This document shows positions 34,209-42,441 of a stretch of 64,000 bases of DNA, one piece after another. Both the position numbers and the translations under genes were made by a program. The notes beneath the pieces were generated by a model. It did no database searches, was not told the origin of the DNA, and saw only the letters and a program-made list of their open reading frames with translations. Source of the stretch: Lachnospiraceae bacterium (GTDB lineage Bacteria > Bacillota > Clostridia > Lachnospirales > Lachnospiraceae); NCBI GenBank assembly GCA_016283275.1, contig JAEEMP010000125.1, forward strand, positions 62,001 to 126,000, in the 5' to 3' direction. The first letter of the stretch is position 1. Each line of letters starts with the position of its first letter.

Positions 34209-35912
34209 TTATTTCTTCTTTGCTTTAGCCTGTTTAGCGAAAGTCTGAACACCTTCAACCACAAGGATCACAGCAAGAACTGCCATTGCAAGTGCGAATA
34301 CAAGCTGGAAATAATCTCCCCACATAGCTTCGCCCTTACCGATTGCAGCAAACTTCTTGAAGATCGTAATAACAAGACTGGTAAGTGTAGCGGTAAGCAT
34401 GAATACCGTAGGGATAAAGAACATCTTGTTGTTCTTTCCGACTTCGCCGAGCCATGCCGCAACAGCCAGAAGTGCTATACCTGCAAGCAGCTGGTTAGCT
34501 GCACCGAAAAGACCCCATATCTGTGAAAGACTTAATCCACCGAGTACACAGCCGATGATGACCATGATGGAGGTACCGAACAAGGGATGTGCAAGAAGCA
34601 TTCTTACGCCCTTTGCATCCTTCCATGTTGCTTCATCTTCCTTAAGGAAAAGTTCAGAGAACATGAAACGTGAAAGTCTGGTACCCGTATCAAGACTTGT
34701 AAGAGCAAATACAGATACGGCAAGTGTAAGAAGTGCATATATGGTCTTGTACTGGCCCGAGCCTTCATTACCGAACATGATACCGATACCTGCCGCAAAT
34801 GCTGCGGAAGGAGAACCGAACTCGCCGTCAAGGTACTTCTGGTATACCATACCTACTGCAATAAGAGATACGATACCGAGTGCGGATTCGATAAGCATCG
34901 AACCGTAACCGATGGCCTTAGCGTTCTTCTCATTGTCAAGCTGCTTGGATGATGTACCGGTCGAAATAAGAGAATGGAAACCTGAGCATGCACCGCAGGC
35001 AACGGTGATGAACAATGCGGGGAACATCGTACCGATCTTTGTGGTCCAACCCGTAACTGCAGGGATCGTAAATGTAGCCTGATGTGTAAATGCAGTAACT
35101 ATAATACCTACAACAGCAAGTGCCATCATAAAGTAAAGTAAGAAACTGGAAAGGTAATCACGGGGCTGTAAAAGGATCCAAACGGGAACCAGTGAAGCAA
35201 CGGCGATATAAATACCGATCGCGATGATCCATGCCGTACGGCTCATTGCAAAACCAACATTAAGACCGATGATAACGGAAAGAACGATACCTGCGATACC
35301 GATAATGGTTGCGGGAAGTGTCTTAACGCCCATCTTGTTGGTAAGAATACCGTAGATGATAGCAAGGACGATGAATAAAAGTGAGATTATTGCCGTAGTC
35401 TCATTTCCGGTAACGGCATCGCCAGTGGTAAAGCCGAATGTATCGGACTTGAAGGTACCTGCTACGACGTTAACGAAAGATGCGATAACGAGAATAAGAA
35501 CCAAAAGTGCAAAGATGATGAATAACTTCTTTGCACGGCTGCCCATCGAGTCTTTGATGATCTCACCGACGGATTTTCCGTCATGTCTGATGGAAGCAAA
35601 AAGTGAACCGAAATCCTGAAGACCGCCAAAGAAAATACCACCGATAACACACCACAGGAAAACCGGAAGCCATCCGAATACAGAAGCCTGTATAGGTCCG
35701 TTAATGGGACCTGCGCCTGCAATGGATGAGAAGTGGTGACCCATTAATACTGCAGGCTTAGCCGCAACATAGTCAACACCATCCTCCTTTTCAACAGCAG
35801 GAGTCTTCTTTGTAGGGTCGATGCCCCACTGCTTTGCAAGCCATGATCCGTAGAAAACATAGCCCAAGAACAGCAAGATAATAGCTGCAACAATGATAAG
35901 TAATGCTGTCAT
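34209..35912 (-). CDS. cstA: CstA-family carrier (carbon starvation / pyruvate or peptide uptake)
   Basis: A 567-residue membrane protein with about 14-16 hydrophobic segments. HFSSIAGAGPINGPIQA near residue 55-72 and CGACSGFHSLISTGTSSKQL near 305 are CstA signatures. It is shorter than the 700-residue enterobacterial CstA/BtsT and matches the short clostridial type. The family includes proton-coupled pyruvate and peptide transporters; the substrate here is not known. GAGGAGAG precedes the ATG. It follows an unknown 164-residue gene by 23 bp, with its own terminator after it. Confidence 0.93.
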   Translation of the reverse strand: MTALLIIVAAIILLFLGYVFYGSWLAKQWGIDPTKKTPAVEKEDGVDYVAAKPAVLMGHHFSSIAGAGPINGPIQASVFGWLPVFLWCVIGGIFFGGLQDFGSLFASIRHDGKSVGEIIKDSMGSRAKKLFIIFALLVLILVIASFVNVVAGTFKSDTFGFTTGDAVTGNETTAIISLLFIVLAIIYGILTNKMGVKTLPATIIGIAGIVLSVIIGLNVGFAMSRTAWIIAIGIYIAVASLVPVWILLQPRDYLSSFLLYFMMALAVVGIIVTAFTHQATFTIPAVTGWTTKIGTMFPALFITVACGACSGFHSLISTGTSSKQLDNEKNAKAIGYGSMLIESALGIVSLIAVGMVYQKYLDGEFGSPSAAFAAGIGIMFGNEGSGQYKTIYALLTLAVSVFALTSLDTGTRLSRFMFSELFLKEDEATWKDAKGVRMLLAHPLFGTSIMVIIGCVLGGLSLSQIWGLFGAANQLLAGIALLAVAAWLGEVGKNNKMFFIPTVFMLTATLTSLVITIFKKFAAIGKGEAMWGDYFQLVFALAMAVLAVILVVEGVQTFAKQAKAKKK

Positions 35913-35935
35913 GTCTCTCTCCTCTTTGAAAATGA

Positions 35936-36430
35936 TTATTTTGTATATCGCATGAACATCTGCTTTAAGATCCTCCCTTGGCGGTTGGTGGCAAATCTCT
36001 TAAGCTTCAGTTCAACTGCAACCACTTTAAAATTCGAATAGCCTTTAAAGCTGAACGAATATGATTTATATCTTCTGGTCTTTTTGACCGCTTCAAAACA
36101 GTTGTTGTCGATACGGTCCGCAAATATTACAAGCGATACATCGGTATTTTTATGACCGAGATAAGGTTTTACCCTTGATATGCCTTCTTCCCAGCTTATA
36201 TCGCAAAGTCTTTCATACTCTTCCAAAGTTAAATGATCGATCGTCTTAAAAAACACATATTCATTGGAATCGACATCATCGACCTTTGCGGCCTTCACCA
36301 GAAAATACTGTTCATTGTGCGAAAGGAACCACGCCTCCTTATCAAACGGTTCTTTAACGTTTTCGGTTATAATGTTATAATACCGTTCGTAAGAAGGAAT
36401 TATCGCATCAAGAGCTTCTTTTGTCGTCAT
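35936..36430 (-). CDS. Conserved-looking protein of unknown function upstream of cstA
   Basis: A 164-residue soluble protein, acidic in the N-terminal half and strongly basic at the end (KKTRRYKSYSFSFKGYSNFK and the C-terminal KRFATNRQGRILKQMFMRYTK). No signal peptide, membrane segment or known motif is seen. It ends 23 bp before cstA in the same direction and no terminator intervenes, so the two are probably co-transcribed. It could be an accessory or regulatory protein for the carrier, which is a guess from position only. No clear ribosome site precedes the ATG. Confidence 0.75.
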   Translation of the reverse strand: MTTKEALDAIIPSYERYYNIITENVKEPFDKEAWFLSHNEQYFLVKAAKVDDVDSNEYVFFKTIDHLTLEEYERLCDISWEEGISRVKPYLGHKNTDVSLVIFADRIDNNCFEAVKKTRRYKSYSFSFKGYSNFKVVAVELKLKRFATNRQGRILKQMFMRYTK

Positions 36431-36554
36431 AGTTTTATACTTTATCGCTTTACCGCTACAAATTATTTACTAAATTTTAACCCCGAATCTTCAAATAAGC
36501 AACAACAAATTTAGAAAAAATTAATTATTTGTTAATCAAAAATAAAAGGATTGC

Positions 36555-37340
36555 ATGGCAGCGCAAAAACAAGGTGTTTATATCGACAATTTAAAAAGCG
36601 GAAAGCCCAATTTTCGTGCTTCCATAACCAGGAACAACAAGCACATAAGCCTGGGCAGCTACTCTTCCGAGAGCGAAGCCGGAAAAGCTTATCTTTTCGC
36701 CGAAAAGCTTCTTTCTTCGGATATCGATGTTTCCGATTATCCCGAAGACTGCCCTCTTTCCTTCGAAAAATTTGTCATTTTGTGTAATCTTCGAGACAAG
36801 AATATCTATATAAAAACTCCGATCTATCTTGAGAATAAATTTTTCTTTTACTACTATTCTCCGAACGAAATATACAAATTCGATACCGACGATCTTTTTT
36901 ACTTTTCCTCGCATAAGATAATAAAGCGCGGAAACCATATCTTTGTTTCCGATTACGGTTCACAGGTCTCGGTAAAAGAACGATTCGGCATAAAGCCGTT
37001 TTCCGTCGAAGGAAGGGATTATATATTCATAAACGGCGACAATTACGATTTCAGGCGTGAGAACATAGAGATAATAAACCGTTATTTCGGCGTCGAAAAA
37101 CAGACCGTAAAAGCAAAGGAAATATACAAGGCCACGATCAATATAAACGGTAAGTTCATCATCGGCCGCTATGCCGATGAGATAACGGCGGCGATCGCTT
37201 TTAACAAAGCCGTCGATCTGTTACGTTCCAAAGGGATCTCGAAAAAATACCCTCAAAATTATATTGAGGGTATCTCTGCGCGCGAATACGCGGACATTTA
37301 TTCAAATATAAAGATCTCTGACAAGCTTTTGACTATCTGA
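36555..37340 (+). CDS. AP2-like DNA-binding protein with degenerate HNH region
   Basis: A 261-residue protein. Residues about 6-53 (GVYIDNLKSGKPNFRASI...ISLGSY, then the EAGKAYLFAEKLL helix) and about 188-224 (YKATININGKFIIGRYADEI...IAFNKAVDLL) both resemble AP2 DNA-binding domains: three strands and a helix. Between them, residues about 128-177 resemble the end of an HNH homing endonuclease (INGDNYDFRRENIEIIN) but the catalytic histidine position is Phe. It therefore looks like a homing-endonuclease relative turned DNA-binding protein. AAAGG precedes the ATG. It is a lone plus-strand gene overlapping the end of the convergent GH25-like gene by 8 bp. Confidence 0.7.
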   Translation: MAAQKQGVYIDNLKSGKPNFRASITRNNKHISLGSYSSESEAGKAYLFAEKLLSSDIDVSDYPEDCPLSFEKFVILCNLRDKNIYIKTPIYLENKFFFYYYSPNEIYKFDTDDLFYFSSHKIIKRGNHIFVSDYGSQVSVKERFGIKPFSVEGRDYIFINGDNYDFRRENIEIINRYFGVEKQTVKAKEIYKATININGKFIIGRYADEITAAIAFNKAVDLLRSKGISKKYPQNYIEGISAREYADIYSNIKISDKLLTI

Positions 37341-38439
37341 GCGAATAATCCACGAAACTTAAATTGAAGCTTACATCTCCGGATATTCCGGAAATACTGC
37401 CCTTTTTATTGTACTGCCACATGGTAAATTCATAAGGGTAAGTGGGCATATCGGCCTCTTCCGAAAGCCATACGTCGAAATCCGAAACGACTTTGTTAAG
37501 CTCGATATATTTTATGAGCCATGCCTTTGTACCATACACTATCGGTTTATAGCCCGCCTCTTCTATCTTTTTAAGAAAAGCCCTGGCTACCATTGATTTT
37601 TCGTTTTTATTAAGTGCTTCCACCCTTGCCGTATCGCCTTCGGTATATTCCATCACAAATGCTACCGGATAGATAAGCTTATAGTCTTTTATCTTTTCTA
37701 TTACAAGTTCGGCTTCCTCTTCGGCTTCCTCTTCGGTGATCGCCTGCGAAAGAAAATAAACGCCTATATCAAGCCCGGCACTCGATGCACGTCTTATATT
37801 GTCTTCAAAATAATCATCGATCGTGATCTGTCCGCTTGAATAGCCTCTCGCGCCGACGCGGATCATCACAAAATCGACTCCGGCTTTCTGAAGCTTGACA
37901 TAATCGATATAGCCCTGATCCTTTGACACATCCACACCGAAAGCACTCACAACGCGGTTGTTGTATGTATATTCTTTGATGCCGTCAAGGTCCGAAAGAT
38001 TTGTGTAATCATAAATATTTTTGGTTATGTACTTACTGATGGATACCCATTCTTCCGTACCGTCGGGCATAACAACAAGTGTATGCTTTCCGTCCGTCGC
38101 AGGATCTTCTTCGACCTCTGCCGGTTCCTCCTCGGAAACGGAAACGGATTCGGATGTTTCGTGATACATCTCATAAAAATCAAGATCTTCGGGATGAAGG
38201 GTCGATAAAGGAACGTGATCGTCGACAACTTCACCGGAAGTATCATCGCTTCCGATCGATGCTATCTCGCTTATGATCGAAGCCGTCTTTGTGGAAGATG
38301 CGGTTCTTTTAACGGAATCGGCATTTAATATGAGCACAAAAACAATAACGGTAACTATCGCTATTACGGCAACGGCAGTTATCGTCGTCTGAAATTTGCC
38401 CTTCTCGTATGAACTGTTAAAATCATCATCAAGCTTCAT
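37333..38439 (-). CDS. Membrane-anchored GH25-like (lysozyme-fold) protein with altered active site
   Basis: A 368-residue protein: short cytoplasmic N-terminus, one membrane segment (about 19-38), an acidic Ser/Glu linker (about 45-120), and a GH25 domain (about 164-366) starting AFGVDVSKDQG. Family features are Asp170, the barrel strands FVMIRVGARGY and IGVYFLSQA, and the terminal WQYN...FVDYS. The DxE motif that normally reads P-V-x-x-D-x-E is YPVAFVME here: Glu264 is kept but the expected Asp is Val262. It may cleave peptidoglycan with changed properties or only bind it. It diverges from apbE by 44 bp. Confidence 0.85.
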   Translation of the reverse strand: MKLDDDFNSSYEKGKFQTTITAVAVIAIVTVIVFVLILNADSVKRTASSTKTASIISEIASIGSDDTSGEVVDDHVPLSTLHPEDLDFYEMYHETSESVSVSEEEPAEVEEDPATDGKHTLVVMPDGTEEWVSISKYITKNIYDYTNLSDLDGIKEYTYNNRVVSAFGVDVSKDQGYIDYVKLQKAGVDFVMIRVGARGYSSGQITIDDYFEDNIRRASSAGLDIGVYFLSQAITEEEAEEEAELVIEKIKDYKLIYPVAFVMEYTEGDTARVEALNKNEKSMVARAFLKKIEEAGYKPIVYGTKAWLIKYIELNKVVSDFDVWLSEEADMPTYPYEFTMWQYNKKGSISGISGDVSFNLSFVDYSLR

Positions 38440-38483
38440 TAATACGTTCCCTTTTTACCGGATATGCGTTAAAATCTATAACT

Positions 38484-39470
38484 ATGAAAAGAAAAACCTC
38501 TTCAGTGATCTTAACTTTAACAATGATTATATCATTAATGCTTTCTCTTGTGGCATGCAAATCACAAGAAACCGAAATTTCTCTTTCGGGTTTCTATTTT
38601 GACACCGTTATCATGGTCGATCTTGCCGGAAGCGAAGCAAAAGCCGCCGCCCAAAAGTGTATGGAACTTGCGGCCGTATACGACGGCCTTCTTAATAAAA
38701 ATACCGAAACATCAGACATTTATATCATTAATCATTCAGGTGGAAAGACCGTAACCGTAAATGAAAAAACCGCCGAGATTTTAGGCGATGCACTTTCTTT
38801 TGCAAAAGAAACGGACGGATTGTTCGATCCGACCGTAGGAACTCTTACCGCCATATGGGATTTTAAATCCGATGACCCAAAGATCCCTTCCGATGCGGAA
38901 ATATCAAAAGCTTTATCTCACGTCGATTATAAAAATGTGATCCTAAACGGCACAAACGTAACCTTAAAAGACAATGAGGCCATGCTCGATCTCGGCGGCA
39001 TCGCAAAAGGCTATATTGCCGATGTCTTAAAAGAAGAAATAAAAAAATATGATGTGGACTACGGATTTATAAATCTGGGCGGAAATGTACTTACCATAAA
39101 CTCAAAACCCGGCAATACTCCGTTTAAGATAGGCATCAAAGACCCTGACCCGGCTGGCGACGGATCGATAACGACAGTTGAAGTTATCGATAAAAGTGTT
39201 GTTACGAGCGGAAGCTACGAACGTTTCTTTCTCAAAGACAATGTTCTTTATCATCATATCCTTGATACAAAAACAGGCTGCCCCGTAAGGAACAACCTGT
39301 TAAGCGTCAGTATAATAGGCGAAAAGTCAACTATATGCGATGCGCTTTCCACCATCCTTTTCATCAAAGGAATCGACGAAGGAACAAAATATCTTGATAA
39401 CTATCCGGGATATGAAGCAATATTCATAACCGACACAAGGGAAATTATCTCTACGAATAAAGCTCGTTGA
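38484..39470 (+). CDS. apbE: FAD:protein FMN transferase, lipoprotein
   Basis: A 328-residue ApbE. The N-terminal signal ends in the lipobox LVAC (Cys25), so it acts outside the membrane. Core motifs are NTETSDIYIIN, DGLFDPTVGTL, LDLGGIAKGYIADV (about 170-185), NLGGNV and HHILDTKTGCPV. ApbE attaches FMN covalently to threonine in (S/T)GAT-type sites. The rnf operon, whose RnfG and RnfD carry such sites, is directly convergent, and the last 20 bp overlap the end of rnfB. The pairing makes RnfG/RnfD its obvious substrates. Confidence 0.95.
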   Translation: MKRKTSSVILTLTMIISLMLSLVACKSQETEISLSGFYFDTVIMVDLAGSEAKAAAQKCMELAAVYDGLLNKNTETSDIYIINHSGGKTVTVNEKTAEILGDALSFAKETDGLFDPTVGTLTAIWDFKSDDPKIPSDAEISKALSHVDYKNVILNGTNVTLKDNEAMLDLGGIAKGYIADVLKEEIKKYDVDYGFINLGGNVLTINSKPGNTPFKIGIKDPDPAGDGSITTVEVIDKSVVTSGSYERFFLKDNVLYHHILDTKTGCPVRNNLLSVSIIGEKSTICDALSTILFIKGIDEGTKYLDNYPGYEAIFITDTREIISTNKAR

Positions 39471-40254
39471 TGACCTTCTTCGGGCATTTCTCCGCACAGG
39501 CTCCGCAGTTTTTGCAAAGTGCGTAATCGATCGTCGCATTGAAATTCTCAAATTTTACGGCATTGTTGGGACAGCTCTTTACGCAGAGAGAACATCCCAC
39601 GCAACCGACTTTACACTGCTTGGTGGTTATCGCACCTTTTTCGGTATTGGAGCATGCAACCGCATACTTTGCATTGTAAGGAATGAGCGATATAAGATGC
39701 TTCGGGCATACCTCAACGCATTTTCCGCAGGCCTTACATTTATCCCTGTCCACAACAGCTACACCGTCCTCGACATGAATGGCATCAAAAGGACAGACGG
39801 AAGCGCATGTACCGAAACCGAGGCATCCCTGATTACACGATTTGGGACCGCCGTTAGGCACAAAGCTTAACATCCTGCAGTCATTTACGCCGTAATATTC
39901 ATAATCCACGGAAGCGTCTTCACAATGGGCTTTACAAGCCACAAACGCAACCTTTCTTTCCGCCGCTTCGGCCTTTGTGCCCATGATAGCCGCTATCTCA
40001 TCGGCAACGGCCTGACCGCCCACGGGACAACGGTTTATCTCCGCCTCACCGTTAACGATCGCATGTGCAAGCCCCGCACAGCCGGGGAATCCGCATCCGC
40101 CGCAGTTATTGCCGGGAAGTTTCGACAGCACGGCTTCTTCTTTTTCATTTACTTCGACTTTAAATACTATTCCCGCGATTCCTAAAAATATACCTACAAA
40201 CAGCCCTATCGAACCTATTATGATAAGAGCGGTAACTATCGATCCGAAATCCAT
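39451..40254 (-). CDS. rnfB: Rnf complex subunit B (iron-sulfur protein)
   Basis: A 267-residue subunit with an N-terminal membrane anchor (about 5-28), an Fe-S domain with CGGCGFPGCAGLA near residues 50-62 and a downstream Cys (NRCPVGG), and a ferredoxin part with four CxxCxxCxxxCP-like motifs (CLGFGTCASVCP, CKACGKCVEVCP, CVGCSLCVKSCP, CKNCGACAEKCP). It is the likely entry point for electrons from ferredoxin into the Rnf complex. It is the last gene of rnfCDGEAB, 11 bp after rnfA. Confidence 0.96.
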   Translation of the reverse strand: MDFGSIVTALIIIGSIGLFVGIFLGIAGIVFKVEVNEKEEAVLSKLPGNNCGGCGFPGCAGLAHAIVNGEAEINRCPVGGQAVADEIAAIMGTKAEAAERKVAFVACKAHCEDASVDYEYYGVNDCRMLSFVPNGGPKSCNQGCLGFGTCASVCPFDAIHVEDGVAVVDRDKCKACGKCVEVCPKHLISLIPYNAKYAVACSNTEKGAITTKQCKVGCVGCSLCVKSCPNNAVKFENFNATIDYALCKNCGACAEKCPKKVINELYS

Positions 40255-40265
40255 GTCACGCCCTC

Positions 40266-40853
40266 CTACAAAAGTCCCGAGAAACCGCAGAAGGCGATCG
40301 CCATGAGTCCTGCCGATATAAGAACGATCGGCATGCCTTTAAACGGTTTCGGGATATCGTTGTATTGTATCTTTTCACGGATACCGGCAAGTATGATTAT
40401 CGAGATCGCAAAACCCACACTCGTGGCAAATCCGTTAACTGTTCCCTCAAGAAGACTGTAGCTTTTATTGACATTTGTAAGTGCTACACCCAAAACAGCA
40501 CAGTTTGTGGTGATAAGCGGAAGGTATACACCGAGCGCGCTGTACAAAGAAGGTATATATCGCTTTAAGAACATCTCCAAAAACTGCACCAAAGCTGCGA
40601 TCACAAGTATGAATATTATCGTTTTCAAATATTCGATGTGAAATCTTACAAGCAGCTGCTCATACAGGATTCCTGTAACGATCGAGCTTAACGTTATGAC
40701 AAATATGACCGACGTACCCATTCCGACAGCGGTCTTGACCTTTTTGGAAACTCCCAGGAACGGACACAGGCCTAAAAACTGGCTTAAAACGACATTGTTT
40801 ATAAGGGCTGAACCCAATGCAAGAAATATAAGACTTCTAATCATTGTTCTCAT
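40266..40853 (-). CDS. rnfA: Rnf complex subunit A
   Basis: A 195-residue integral membrane subunit with six membrane segments, typical length. NNVVLSQFLGLCPFLGVSKK near the N-terminus and the central ITTNCAVLGVAL carry the conserved cysteines that in known Rnf structures hold an intramembrane iron-sulfur cluster with RnfE. Its start overlaps the end of rnfE by 17 bp, so it is translationally coupled. Confidence 0.96.
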   Translation of the reverse strand: MRTMIRSLIFLALGSALINNVVLSQFLGLCPFLGVSKKVKTAVGMGTSVIFVITLSSIVTGILYEQLLVRFHIEYLKTIIFILVIAALVQFLEMFLKRYIPSLYSALGVYLPLITTNCAVLGVALTNVNKSYSLLEGTVNGFATSVGFAISIIILAGIREKIQYNDIPKPFKGMPIVLISAGLMAIAFCGFSGLL

Positions 40854-42441
40854 CCTCCTTTAAACTTTCTTCTGCCTTTGAAAGAAGCAATTTGGCTTTA
40901 TCGATGCTCGACTTCTTGTGTGACTTCTTTTTGACAGGCTTATTTATACGGCTCTTAAACTCTTCAAGATTGAAAAATTCAATATCATCATCTTCGGCTT
41001 TTGCTTCTTCCGCTTTGTCTGCCTCTCCGGCATTTCCGGCTTCTTCTGAAACTTTGGCTTCTTCTAAGACTTTTGCTTCTTCCAAAGCCTTTGCTTCCTC
41101 GGCTTTCTTGGCTTCTTCCGCTGCTTTTGCCTCTTCGGCTGCCTTGGCTTCTTCCGCCGCCTTTGCCTCTTCGGCTGCCTTGGCTTCTTCCGTCGCCTTT
41201 GCCTCTTCGGCTGCCTTGACCGTTTCTTCGGCCTCTCTTAAGATACGCTCTTCTTCAGCTTTTTCTGCTTCCAAAGCCTTGCGGGCAACTTCTTTCGCCT
41301 TTTCCTCAGCCTTTTTAGCTTCCAATGCCGCTTTTTCTTCAGCCTTCTTAGCCTCCAGAGCAGCCTTTTCTTCGGCTTTCTTGGCAGCCAGTTCAGCCTT
41401 TTCTTCGGCTCTTTTCTTTGAAGCCTCTTCTCTTGCCGCCTTTCTTTCCGCATTCTTTACAGACTGCTTTTCTTTAAAGTCGGCAAATCTGCCCGAAAGA
41501 ACGGCAATAAAGTTAGGTTTTGAAGCCTTGTCTTCTTCTGCCCCGGATCCGTCGGACTTTGGCTCTTCGACCTTTAAATCCTCTTTGGCGGGTTCTTCAG
41601 CCTCGGGCTCTTCCTTATCTTCTTCCTGCTTAGGTTCGTTCTTAACGGTTTCTTCGGGCTTTTTATCTTCCTCAACGGACTCTTTAGGCTTTTTATCTTC
41701 CTTAACGGGTTCTTCCGGCTTTTGCTCTTCCGTTACCGGAGCGGCAACCTTACATTCCTTATCACAGGCCATACAGTCTCCGCCACAGCCGGAGCCGATT
41801 TTGGACATATCCTTTCCGTGCTTTTGACCGATATCCTTGATATAATTCTGAAGTGCGGTAAGCAGTGCCATTACAAAGAACGCACCGGGTGCCATTATAA
41901 ATATGCTCACCGGCACAAACCCGTCCGGCATTATATGATAACCGAATATTTCTCCCGCTCCGAGAAGTTCTCTGAAACCACCGAGGATCGTAAGAGCCAG
42001 ACTGAAGCCCAGGCCCATTCCGATACCATCGAAAAGAGACGGGATCGGGCCGTGGGAGTAAGCATATGCCTCCGCACGTCCGAGGATGATACAGTTAACG
42101 ACTATAAGCGGTATATATATGCCGAGTGCATCGTAAAGGAACGGAATATATGCCTTAAGCAAAAGCTCCACGATCGTTACGAACGAAGCGATAATAACGA
42201 TAAACGCAGGTATCCTGATCTTATTCGGAATGACCTTTCTTAAAAGCGAAATAAGCAGATTGCTCAATGCAAGCACCACCATTGTGGTAAGTCCCATGCC
42301 AAGACCGTTGATCGCGCTTGTGGTCACCGCAAGCGTAGGACACATACCGAGCAAAAGAACAAAGGTGGGATTTTCTTTAAACAGACCGTTTACAAGTCTT
42401 TCACCCATTTGAGAGGGAATGCTTTGGTTTTGCTTATTCAT
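40837..42441 (-). CDS. rnfE: Rnf complex subunit E with long Cys and Lys/Glu/Ala-rich C-terminal extension
   Basis: The protein has 534 residues where RnfE usually has 200-230. Residues 1-205 are a normal RnfE core of six membrane segments (NPTFVLLLGMCPTLAV and VVNCIILGRAEAYA, with the conserved cysteines). Directly after it comes a four-cysteine motif, C219-x3-C223-x2-C226-x3-C230, then about 300 residues rich in Glu, Lys and Ala. These include EEP/EEDKKP repeats (about 238-300), KAEEKAALEAK units (about 340-400), and AEEAKA units (about 410-470), predicted as long charged helix or coiled coil, ending in a Lys/Ser-rich segment. The reading frame is uninterrupted and rnfA overlaps its end, so the tail is real. 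Its function is unknown. Confidence 0.93.
   Translation of the reverse strand: MNKQNQSIPSQMGERLVNGLFKENPTFVLLLGMCPTLAVTTSAINGLGMGLTTMVVLALSNLLISLLRKVIPNKIRIPAFIVIIASFVTIVELLLKAYIPFLYDALGIYIPLIVVNCIILGRAEAYAYSHGPIPSLFDGIGMGLGFSLALTILGGFRELLGAGEIFGYHIMPDGFVPVSIFIMAPGAFFVMALLTALQNYIKDIGQKHGKDMSKIGSGCGGDCMACDKECKVAAPVTEEQKPEEPVKEDKKPKESVEEDKKPEETVKNEPKQEEDKEEPEAEEPAKEDLKVEEPKSDGSGAEEDKASKPNFIAVLSGRFADFKEKQSVKNAERKAAREEASKKRAEEKAELAAKKAEEKAALEAKKAEEKAALEAKKAEEKAKEVARKALEAEKAEEERILREAEETVKAAEEAKATEEAKAAEEAKAAEEAKAAEEAKAAEEAKKAEEAKALEEAKVLEEAKVSEEAGNAGEADKAEEAKAEDDDIEFFNLEEFKSRINKPVKKKSHKKSSIDKAKLLLSKAEESLKEDENND
41060..41400 (-). repeat. In-frame tandem repeats in the rnfE tail
   Basis: Minus-strand direct repeats of about 18 and 36 bp code for repeated AEEAKA (about 41090-41215) and of about 33 bp for KAEEKAALEA (about 41300-41400). 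On the opposite strand this makes a long Ser/Ala-rich open frame with no ribosome site, which is only a by-product of the composition. Confidence 0.85.

Noticed and set aside
41060-41400. Regular short repeats that might suggest a CRISPR-like array
   Set aside because: The repeats are contiguous, in frame and code for AEEAKA/KAEEKA units, with no unique spacers.
40844-41827. Long Ser/Ala-rich open reading frame on the plus strand opposite rnfE
   Set aside because: It is the mirror of the Lys/Glu/Ala repeat tail of RnfE; it has no ribosome site, and rnfE with its overlaps to rnfA and rnfG is clearly the real gene.
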